A stretch of 22,621 nt of DNA from Deltaproteobacteria bacterium RIFCSPHIGHO2_12_FULL_43_9 (GTDB taxonomy: Bacteria; Bdellovibrionota; O2-12-FULL-43-9), in NCBI GenBank assembly GCA_001798265.1, contig MGRR01000069.1:1-22621 (forward strand), written 5' to 3'. Shown here piece after piece: positions 16,690 through 22,621 of the stretch. Numbering within the stretch: position 1 is the first letter of the stretch; each line of letters starts with the position of its first letter. The notes below the pieces were generated by a model. The model was not told the origin of the DNA and made no database searches. It was given only the letters and a program-made list of their open reading frames with translations. The position numbers and the translations under genes were made by a program.

Positions 16690-18114
16690 TTAGCCCTTTA
16701 ACTTTTCCTGCAATAACCTGTTAACTAATTCTGGGTTTGCCCTTCCTTGTGTTATTTTCATAACTTGTCCGACAAAGAAGGCAAATACCCTTGTTTTGCC
16801 ACCCCTGTATTGATCTACCTGTCCTTTGTTGTCAGCTATTATCTGGTCTATTATTCCTCCTATTTCGGAAGGATCCATAATCTGTTTAAGCCCTTTTTCA
16901 GCTATAACAACTGATGGCTCTTTTTGGGTGGCAAACATCTCCTCAAAAACAGATTTGGCTATCTTCCCGGATATCTCACCCTGCTCAATCAATGAAACAA
17001 GCTTTCTGATATTATCAGCAGATACCGGTGACGATGCAATCTCTAAATTATTCTCATTCAGTTTGCCTAAAAGCTCACTACAAACCCAGTTACATACAAG
17101 CTTTGGTGATTTGGAATCCTTAACAGCCCTCTCAAAATAATCAGCTAGCACTTTTGAGCTTGTAAGCACCCCGGCATCATAAGAAGACACACCATACTCT
17201 TTGATAAACCGGTCTCTCTTCTCCTCCGGTAATTCAGGTAATAACCTCTTTATTTCTTCTACCCATTCCTGCTCAACAATCACCGGTAAAAGATCCGGAT
17301 CAGGGAAATATCTGTAATCGTGGGCGCTTTCTTTGGTTCTCATTGAAAATGTTTTCTGTTTACCGGAATCCCAAAGCCTGGTCTCCTGAGGAACTTTTCC
17401 GCCGCTCTCAATCACACCAATCTGTCTCTCAATCTCATACGCCAGGGCCCTTTCAAGAAATTTGAATGAATTCAGATTTTTGATCTCGCTTTTTGTGCCA
17501 AATTCCTTTTCACCAGCCAGTCTTACCGATATATTTGCATCACAGCGAATGTTCCCCTCCTCCATGTTGCAATCACAAATATCCAAATAGAGCAGTATAT
17601 CGCGCAAAGAACGCATATACGCGGAAGCCTCCTCCGGGGTTTTAAGCTCTGGTTCACTAACAATCTCAATTAAGGGAATTCCAGCCCTGTTAAAATTAAG
17701 GGCACTGGAGTGCGCGTGATGAATAGATTTTCCGGCATCCTCCTCCATGTGTATTCTTGTAATTCCTATTTTCTTTTCCTCTCCTCCAACCCTTATAAAT
17801 ACAAAACCATGCTCGGCTATCGGCCGTTCATATTGTGAAATCTGATACCCCTTGGGAAGATCGGGATAAAAATAATTTTTCCTTGCAAACTGGCTTCGAT
17901 TATTTATTTTGCAATGCGTGGCCAATGCCATTTTTGTTGTACATTCAACTGCTGTTTTATTTAAAACGGGTAAAACACCGGGCATTCCAGTACAAACGGG
18001 GCAGATATTTTCATTAACTGATGCCTCAAACCGCGTTGAACACCCACAAAATAATTTAGTACTCGTCAAAAGTTGTGCATGTACTTCAAGCCCTATTACC
18101 GCCTCAAAGGTCAT
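16690..18114 (-). CDS. gatB: Asp/Glu-tRNA amidotransferase subunit B
   Basis: A 474-residue subunit that binds misacylated Glu-tRNA-Gln (or Asp-tRNA-Asn) and activates the side chain with ATP for amidation. The N-terminus FEAVIGLEVHAQL is diagnostic, followed by a zinc-binding pattern CGC...CPVC, DLPKGYQISQYERP, RIHMEEDAGKS and, later, DYRYFPDPDLLPV. The C-terminal GatB/YqeY domain covers about residues 330-474 with GQVMKITQGRANP. I chose the ATG at 18114, 1 nt after the gatA stop, with GAGG about six bases upstream; an in-frame GTG at 18126 would add four residues and overlap gatA. Confidence 0.96.
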   Translation of the reverse strand: MTFEAVIGLEVHAQLLTSTKLFCGCSTRFEASVNENICPVCTGMPGVLPVLNKTAVECTTKMALATHCKINNRSQFARKNYFYPDLPKGYQISQYERPIAEHGFVFIRVGGEEKKIGITRIHMEEDAGKSIHHAHSSALNFNRAGIPLIEIVSEPELKTPEEASAYMRSLRDILLYLDICDCNMEEGNIRCDANISVRLAGEKEFGTKSEIKNLNSFKFLERALAYEIERQIGVIESGGKVPQETRLWDSGKQKTFSMRTKESAHDYRYFPDPDLLPVIVEQEWVEEIKRLLPELPEEKRDRFIKEYGVSSYDAGVLTSSKVLADYFERAVKDSKSPKLVCNWVCSELLGKLNENNLEIASSPVSADNIRKLVSLIEQGEISGKIAKSVFEEMFATQKEPSVVIAEKGLKQIMDPSEIGGIIDQIIADNKGQVDQYRGGKTRVFAFFVGQVMKITQGRANPELVNRLLQEKLKG

Positions 18115-18115
18115 C

Positions 18116-19594
18116 TTAACCCTCACTTCCGCGTAACAAACTAGGATGTTGCTTATGCCACTCTGTTACGGTCTGATAAGCTGAACCTACTTTGATGATA
18201 TGTGCCTCTTTCATCCTGCCGGAAATGAGCTGAAAACCAATGGGAAGCGATTTTTTTGAAAATCCGCAAGGAAGACTCATCCCCGGGAGTCCAGCCAGAT
18301 TAACAGAAATCGTATACATGTCAGATAAATACATGGTTAGGGGGTCTTCCATTTTTTCACCAAGTTTAAACGCTGGAGTCGGACTTGTGGGTGTTACAAT
18401 TACCTCCACATCCTGAAAAGCGTTCTGGAAATCATTAGTAATCAAGGTTCTGACCTGTGCTGCCTTTTTAAAATAGGCATCGTAATAACCGGAACAGAGG
18501 GCAAATGTTCCAAGCATTATTCTCCTCTTAACCTCATCACCAAAACCCTCGCCCCTGCTTTTTTTATAAAGCTCTTCCAGGGTCTTTATTCCTTTCGTTC
18601 TCCTCCCATACCGAACCCCGTCATATCTTGCGAGATTCGAGCTCGCCTCTGCCGTGCATATTAAATAGTAGGTTGGAATCGCATACTTTAAGTGTGGAAG
18701 GGAAATCTCTTTAATCTCGGCTCCCAGCTTTTTCAAAACATCGATCGCACCAAGTACGGATTTCTTAACCTCTTCTTCAAGACCCTCTCCAAAATATTCC
18801 TCGGCAATGCCGATGCAAATACCTTTTAAATCTTTCGACAAATAACTGGTAAAATCGGGCACCGATTCCTGGGAGCTGGTCGTATCCAGGGGGTCAAACC
18901 CGGAAATGGCGTTTAACATTAACGCAGAATCGTGAACATCCCTGGTAAATGGACCTATTTGATCCAATGACGATGCGAAGGCAACCAGTCCATATCTGCT
19001 CACCCTTCCATAGGTAGGCTTCAAACCAACTACCCCTGTTAGAGATGCCGGCTGACGGATGGAACCACCGGTGTCACTGCCTAAAGAGGCAAACACCTCT
19101 CCTGAAGCAACCGCAACCGCAGATCCACCACTTGAACCACCTGGAATCCTCTCAAGATCCCACGGATTTTTAACAGGACCATACGATGAATTTTCGTTAG
19201 ATGAACCCATCGCAAATTCATCCATATTTGTCTTTCCTATAAGAATCATCTCCTGATCCAGGAGCTTTTGTACGGCTGTGCCATTATATGGAGGACTAAA
19301 TTTTCCAAGAATCTTGGACGCACACGTTGTAGGAATATTTTTTGTTATTAAAGCATCCTTCAAGCCAAGTGGAATCCCGGCAAGCGGTGCAAGTTTTTCC
19401 CCTTTACTTATTTTTGCATCAACAGCCATGGCACTTTTCAGCGCTATCTCTTCTGTAACAGCAATAAACGCATTTAACTGGGGCTCTAACTTTTTTACCC
19501 GCTTAATGGATAATTCGGTAAGCTCTTTACAGCTTATCTCCTTTTTTCCCAATTTCTCTTTTATTTCATGGACGGTTAAATAATGAAGATCCAT
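18116..19594 (-). CDS. gatA: Asp/Glu-tRNA amidotransferase subunit A (amidase)
   Basis: A 492-residue glutaminase/amidase that releases ammonia from glutamine and channels it to GatB. The amidase signature is complete: Lys79 (GLKDAL), cis-Ser154 (GGSSGGS) and Ser178 (SDTGGSIRQPA), the same numbering as known GatA enzymes. GLKPTYGRVSRYGLVAFASS is also typical. The preferred start is the ATG at 19594 with GAGGTG a few bases upstream; an alternative GTG at 19606 overlaps the gatC stop and would add MRCA. It lies between gatC and gatB in the usual C-A-B order. Confidence 0.96.
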   Translation of the reverse strand: MDLHYLTVHEIKEKLGKKEISCKELTELSIKRVKKLEPQLNAFIAVTEEIALKSAMAVDAKISKGEKLAPLAGIPLGLKDALITKNIPTTCASKILGKFSPPYNGTAVQKLLDQEMILIGKTNMDEFAMGSSNENSSYGPVKNPWDLERIPGGSSGGSAVAVASGEVFASLGSDTGGSIRQPASLTGVVGLKPTYGRVSRYGLVAFASSLDQIGPFTRDVHDSALMLNAISGFDPLDTTSSQESVPDFTSYLSKDLKGICIGIAEEYFGEGLEEEVKKSVLGAIDVLKKLGAEIKEISLPHLKYAIPTYYLICTAEASSNLARYDGVRYGRRTKGIKTLEELYKKSRGEGFGDEVKRRIMLGTFALCSGYYDAYFKKAAQVRTLITNDFQNAFQDVEVIVTPTSPTPAFKLGEKMEDPLTMYLSDMYTISVNLAGLPGMSLPCGFSKKSLPIGFQLISGRMKEAHIIKVGSAYQTVTEWHKQHPSLLRGSEG

Positions 19595-19602
19595 TGCACA
19601 CC

Positions 19603-19914
19603 TCACCCGGCGGAAATTACAACTGGGACCAGAATGGATTCATCATCATGTCGCGGTGCTTCTTTTAGAAGGCTATCCCGAGGCATAGAAGGTTTAAGCC
19701 CATCCTCTCTGTAACGGCTAAACCCACCCAAAGAGCTATACATGGGCTCCACACCAGCGGTATTAATTTCATTTAATATACCAATGTAATGTATAATTTT
19801 ACCCAGTTCTTTCGAAAGGCGACTCACTTCTTCAGCACTTAGCTCAAGACGGGCCAGATCAGCGATATACCTCACCTGTTCATCCGATATCTTTGTATCC
19901 TTTTCATTCCTCAT
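19603..19914 (-). CDS. gatC: Asp/Glu-tRNA amidotransferase subunit C
   Basis: A 103-residue small subunit that wraps around GatA and GatB and stabilises the complex. Typical features are ISDEQVRYIADLARLELSAEE in the N-terminal helices, the central NEINTAGVEPM and the RED/PRDSLLKEAP stretch near the C-terminus. Start choice is uncertain: an ATG at 19914 gives a normal-sized GatC, while a GTG at 19935 adds seven residues; neither has a recognisable Shine-Dalgarno sequence. First gene of the operon; divergent from efp across about 110 bp. Confidence 0.92.
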   Translation of the reverse strand: MRNEKDTKISDEQVRYIADLARLELSAEEVSRLSKELGKIIHYIGILNEINTAGVEPMYSSLGGFSRYREDGLKPSMPRDSLLKEAPRHDDESILVPVVISAG

Positions 19915-20024
19915 ATGATTAGGTAGTTTTTGCACGAATAAAAAAAGAGCGCAATCCTTGAATCATCTTGAAAATATGAGACTTTTTTGATACAAAGTCC
20001 GCTCTCCCCAAGGAGTCCTAATAA

Positions 20025-20585
20025 ATGTTTATCCAAGCTTCAAGGCTACGCCCGGGAATGATCGTAGAGTTTCAGGGACAACCACATTCTGTCATGACCG
20101 TTTTACATTTAACCCCCGGCAACAAGAGGGCCCTTGTTCAAACAAGCTTAAGAAGTCTGGTTTCTGGTTTGCAGAAAGAGCACAGATTTAGCGCCACAGA
20201 ACATCTTACAAAGGTACAACTGGAACAGAAGTCTATGCAGTATCTCTATCATGATGGAGAGCATTACCATTTTATGGATTCTGAAACCTATGATCAGGTT
20301 GTAATTGGTAAGAATGTTATTGCAAACCAGGTGGGCTACCTGAAAGAGCAGAGTGTACTTACTGTTTATTACTATGAAGGAACCCCCGTAACCATCGAAC
20401 TCCCCTCTACAGTGGATCTTGAAGTAATCGAAACCGAGCCAGAGATTAAAGGGGCAACCGCATCTGCTTCAATGAAGAGGGCAAAACTTGAAACCGGCAT
20501 CAGTGTAAACGTCCCACAGTTTGTCAAAAATGGAGATAGAATTAGAATAAATACTGAAACTGGTCAGTATTTAGAGCGTGTTTAG
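20025..20585 (+). CDS. efp: Elongation factor P
   Basis: A 186-residue three-domain protein that binds between the P and E sites and relieves ribosome stalling at polyproline. KOW-like domain I (1-64), OB domain II (about 68-128) and OB domain III (about 130-186, ending SVNVPQFVKNGDRIRINTETGQYLERV) are all complete. The tip loop reads TPGNKRALVQ: the position of the usual modified Lys (PGKG in E. coli K34) is Asn33, with Lys34 next. Such PGN-type loops exist in some lineages, so I call it EF-P and not YeiP/EfpL, but with an atypical loop. AAGGAG lies nine bases before the ATG. The stop overlaps the 3' end of a convergent 42-residue ORF. Confidence 0.93.
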   Translation: MFIQASRLRPGMIVEFQGQPHSVMTVLHLTPGNKRALVQTSLRSLVSGLQKEHRFSATEHLTKVQLEQKSMQYLYHDGEHYHFMDSETYDQVVIGKNVIANQVGYLKEQSVLTVYYYEGTPVTIELPSTVDLEVIETEPEIKGATASASMKRAKLETGISVNVPQFVKNGDRIRINTETGQYLERV

Positions 20586-20710
20586 GGTGTCTGATGGATG
20601 GGAAACACCGGCGTGGTCCCCTTTGCCTGAAGTAGTTTTTTTCTTCGTCTTCCCCTTTTATGACGTCTTTTTTTTCTTCTAATATTTAAGATTTTTGTTT
20701 TTGAAGCCAT
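20582..20710 (-). CDS. 42-residue highly basic protein downstream of rplC
   Basis: A very small gene reading MASKTKILNIRRKKRRHK in its first 18 residues, then a run of further Arg/Lys, then a less charged tail with GTTPVFPIHQTP. Of 42 residues, 16 are Lys or Arg, nearly all between positions 4 and 30. A good AAGGAG lies eight bases before the ATG, immediately after the rplC stop, and only 15 nt separate the two genes, so it is probably co-transcribed and coupled with L3. Composition and position suggest an rRNA-binding, ribosome-associated peptide, comparable in style to other tiny basic ribosomal proteins, but I cannot assign a known family. Its stop codon overlaps the efp stop on the other strand by 4 nt. 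Confidence 0.72.
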   Translation of the reverse strand: MASKTKILNIRRKKRRHKRGRRRKKLLQAKGTTPVFPIHQTP

Positions 20711-20718
20711 AGAGGTAA

Positions 20719-20724
20719 CTCCTT
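20719..20724 (-). promoter_or_regulatory. Ribosome-binding site of the 42-residue basic ORF
   Basis: On the minus strand AAGGAG follows the TAA of rplC and precedes the ATG at 20710 by eight bases. It is the main argument, besides composition, that the small ORF is translated. Confidence 0.65.
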
Positions 20725-20725
20725 A

Positions 20726-21451
20726 TTACGTTGCTTCCGCGTTCTGTTGTATCTCCCCTTTGTCTTTTTCCGCTTTTGATTTTGATGGGACTACTACTTC
20801 TCTTTTCCCTTTCGGAACCTTTACCCCTTCTTTAATGTACACATAACCATTCGGTCCACCTGGAATCGCACCTAAAATCATTATTAGATTGTGTTTTGAA
20901 TCGATGTCTTCTATCTTCAGGTTTTGAATGGTGATTATATCATTTCCCATTGCACCGGGCATTTTCTTATTCTTAAATGTTCTGCCCGGGGTGGTTCTAT
21001 TACCAATTGCGCCACCATGGCGGAAAAATTCGTGGGTTCCATGTGAGGCATCAAATCCTTTTAGCCCATGCCTCTTCATAACGCCCTGGAATCCCTTCCC
21101 TTTGGAAACCCCGGTTACGTCCACGGTCACGCCGGGCTTGAAAATCTCTACTGTTAACGATTCTCCAATCCCAAGTTGACCAACCTCCTCTGGGGAAAGA
21201 CGAATCTCTTGTAAAAGGCGTTTTGGGGTGGATTTGGATTTTTTGAAATGCCCCGATTCTGCCTTATTGATAACCCGCTCAGGCCTCTCATCAAAGCCCA
21301 ATTGGACAGCCGAGTAACCATCTTTGTCCGGTGATTTCTTCTGTAAAATATAGCAGGGTCCAGCCTGAACACAGGTAACCGGAATAACCCTTCCATCTTC
21401 CTTAAAAATCTGAGTCATCCCTACCTTTTTTCCTAACAATCCGATGGCCAT
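20726..21451 (-). CDS. rplC: 50S ribosomal protein L3 (uL3)
   Basis: A 241-residue L3, a core protein near the peptidyl-transferase centre and an early assembly factor. Family signatures: GLLGKKVGMTQIF (4-16), VDVTGVSKGKGFQGVMKRHG (110-129), then ASHGTHEFFRHGG and IGNRTTPGRTFKNKKMPGAMGN around 135-170. The protein is about 30 residues longer than the E. coli form owing to a charged tail from about residue 213 (KGKREVVVPSKSKAEKDKG). It does not stand in the usual S10-operon order: no rpsJ lies upstream and no rplD downstream. GAGG lies about nine bases before the ATG, and a hairpin sits just upstream of it. Confidence 0.95.
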   Translation of the reverse strand: MAIGLLGKKVGMTQIFKEDGRVIPVTCVQAGPCYILQKKSPDKDGYSAVQLGFDERPERVINKAESGHFKKSKSTPKRLLQEIRLSPEEVGQLGIGESLTVEIFKPGVTVDVTGVSKGKGFQGVMKRHGLKGFDASHGTHEFFRHGGAIGNRTTPGRTFKNKKMPGAMGNDIITIQNLKIEDIDSKHNLIMILGAIPGGPNGYVYIKEGVKVPKGKREVVVPSKSKAEKDKGEIQQNAEAT

Positions 21452-21467
21452 GGTAATAACCTCAAAA

Positions 21468-21497
21468 TTAGCAAAAACTGTGAAGTTTTGTTGCTAA
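21468..21497 (-). promoter_or_regulatory. Candidate stem-loop in the rplC leader
   Basis: TTAGCAAAAAC (21468-21478) pairs with GTTTTGTTGCTAA (21485-21497) except for a two-base bulge, closing a 6-nt loop. In the transcript it would lie directly before the rplC ribosome-binding site (about 21459-21462). Ribosomal-protein leaders often fold into protein-binding autoregulatory structures, but no known L3 leader motif is recognised here. The rest of the 158-bp divergent gap shows no clear promoter on either strand. Confidence 0.35.
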
Positions 21498-21609
21498 CGC
21501 AATTCCCTTGGAAAATCAAGGTTCTTGCCCCTAAGACCCAAAATATAGGGCTTAAAAAACTCAACCCTTTACCCTTTTAGGTCGATCCAGAACTACGGGG
21601 GATAACATT

Positions 21610-21948
21610 ATGGCAGATGAACAAAAGCCTTCAGATAAGCCAAAAGAGGCTCCGTCGGGGGGTGGGGTAGCCACACCAAAGAAGGAGCAGGAGGTAAAAC
21701 AGAGCCATACAGGCACCGCTACAGCCTCTGTGGCTGAAACGAAACACGCTGTCGATGAGGCTCAACGCATGGCCAAGGGCCTATGCCTGGCTGAAAGATG
21801 CAAGGATGGAGCAATTCAATATCGCTTCTGCTCCAAACACTTTGAGGCTTTTCAGCTTGGGTTGATGACAAAACATGGTGTCCCTGCTAAGGATTATGAA
21901 CATAAATTGAGAACCTTGCTCAGGAAAAATAAAATTAAGGCTGCTTGA
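21610..21948 (+). CDS. Small CCCH zinc-motif protein of unknown function
   Basis: A 112-residue protein. Residues 1-50 are low-complexity, rich in Lys, Glu, Pro and Ala, and likely disordered. A compact putative zinc site follows, C59-x4-C64-x9-C74-x2-H77 (CLAERC...RFCSKHF), then a basic helical tail ending LRTLLRKNKIKAA. The C-x4-C...C-x2-H arrangement resembles short zinc fingers found in nucleic-acid-binding proteins, but I do not recognise the family. Its TGA overlaps the next ATG by one base (TGATG), so it is translationally coupled to the baeRF-like gene. GGGGGA precedes the ATG by about eight bases. An RNA- or ribosome-linked role is inference from motif and neighbours. Confidence 0.78.
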   Translation: MADEQKPSDKPKEAPSGGGVATPKKEQEVKQSHTGTATASVAETKHAVDEAQRMAKGLCLAERCKDGAIQYRFCSKHFEAFQLGLMTKHGVPAKDYEHKLRTLLRKNKIKAA

Positions 21949-22621
21949 TGCTTTATCAAAATATACAGCGTGAAATTAAAGAACTTTTAAAAGTGAAAAC
22001 CGACACCCCGTCTGTATTAAGTGTCTACCTTGATATGTCCGGAACTAATGAGTCCACCCGGAAAGAGGTTCAGGTGTTCTTGAAGAATGCCTTTAGCCAG
22101 GAAAAGACAAGATTTAAAAACGACCTTGCATCACTGGAAAATCTGGAGGCATCTCACAAGGAACTACTAAAATATCTGGAAGAAGAGCTTGAGCCACACT
22201 TTAAGGGACTGGCAATTTTTATTGCTGCAAATATACCTATAATTGTTCCATTTAAATCAATGGTTCCATTTAAAAATGAGTATTTGTTTGCCAAATCACC
22301 ATATTTAAAACAGCTTATCGAGCTCTCAGATGATTTTGAGCCAACACTGCTGGTTTCGGTAGATAGCCGGGAGGCAAAGATCTACAAAATAGTATTTGGC
22401 GGATTCTTTTCAAAAGAAGCATTTACAAATAAAACACCCGGCAGATACGCCATGGGCGGGCTAAATGACATGAAATGGCAGCACCATTTTGACTTTCACC
22501 TAAAAGAGCATGCGAAAAGCGTGGCTGACCAAATAATAAAGCTTGTCGACCAGGAGGGCTACTCGTCCATCATACTGACTGGTCAGTCCAGAAATCTCGG
22601 TTTTTTGAAAGAGGGCTTACC
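21948..22621 (+). CDS. baeRF-type (archaeo-eukaryotic release-factor-like) protein, partial
   Basis: The first 224 residues of a gene cut by the right window edge. Features are PSVLSVYLDMSG (21-32), LAIFIAAN, a strand reading TLLVSVDSREAKIYKI (133-148) and then GRYAMGGLNDMKWQ (165-178) followed by a His-rich helix (HHFDFHLKEHAKSVADQI) and IILTGQSRNLGFL. This succession is that of the bacterial eRF1-like families (baeRF, related to Vms1/VLRF1), in which the GG-containing loop occupies the place of the catalytic GGQ of eRF1. Here it reads GGL. Such proteins are proposed to act in ribosome rescue or hibernation. The start ATG overlaps the upstream stop. The C-terminal L7Ae-like domain would lie outside the window. 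Confidence 0.68.
   Translation, partial: MLYQNIQREIKELLKVKTDTPSVLSVYLDMSGTNESTRKEVQVFLKNAFSQEKTRFKNDLASLENLEASHKELLKYLEEELEPHFKGLAIFIAANIPIIVPFKSMVPFKNEYLFAKSPYLKQLIELSDDFEPTLLVSVDSREAKIYKIVFGGFFSKEAFTNKTPGRYAMGGLNDMKWQHHFDFHLKEHAKSVADQIIKLVDQEGYSSIILTGQSRNLGFLKEGL

Noticed and set aside
20025..20585. YeiP/EfpL paralogue instead of EF-P
   Set aside because: Length and the three-domain pattern fit both, but the C-terminal domain and PGN-type loop match EF-P of other lineages better; no decisive YeiP feature seen.

Overview
The window is a gene-dense stretch of about 22.6 kb from a Gram-negative bacterium with moderate-to-low GC. The lipid acyltransferase and the AsmA-type protein point to an outer membrane. 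GatCAB points to indirect aminoacylation of tRNA-Gln and/or tRNA-Asn. Bacterial enhancer-binding regulators, a two-domain NagZ-type hexosaminidase and an L3 of the 'HGTHEFFRHGG' type suggest a lineage around the former Deltaproteobacteria (Myxococcota, Desulfobacterota or candidate relatives). That placement is inference; there is no rRNA or tRNA gene to test it.

Layout. 1-111: start of uvrA, running off the left edge on the minus strand. 226-2728: an EamA-type permease converging on an exported GH3 hexosaminidase, with 56 nt of overlap. 2729-3047: non-coding, with a cluster of three palindromic genomic repeat units. 3048-3934: a 71-residue hypothetical protein converging on a DUF374 acyltransferase. 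3935-4409: AT-rich gap with a candidate promoter. 4410-9135: a GAF/AAA+/Fis sigma54 activator converging on a 1033-residue secreted subtilase. 9219-9251: a perfect 16-bp inverted repeat. 9258-13172: an overlapping three-gene signalling operon. 13379-19914: a very tight gatC-gatA-gatB-asmA-mtnA operon. 20025-22621: translation genes, namely efp, rplC with a previously hidden 42-residue very basic ORF behind it, a small CCCH zinc-motif protein, and the start of an archaeo-eukaryotic release-factor-like (baeRF) gene.

Two sets of genes look like unusual systems. The first is the signalling operon. A complete hybrid kinase (pseudo-receiver, PAS, HisKA, HATPase, REC) is followed by a PAS-HisKA protein with no ATPase domain. 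Behind that is an NtrC-shaped regulator whose AAA+ domain has lost the GAFTGA loop, the Walker B aspartate and both arginine-finger positions. This reads as a multistep phosphorelay using a DHp-only phosphotransfer protein and ending in a regulator that probably does not activate sigma54. The second is the translation island. It combines a stand-alone rplC outside the usual S10 operon, a coupled 42-residue K/R-rich protein, an EF-P with Asn at the usual modified-Lys position, and a CCCH protein coupled to a baeRF-like gene that may act in ribosome rescue or hibernation.

All four convergent gene pairs overlap at their 3' ends, so there is little room for conventional intrinsic terminators.
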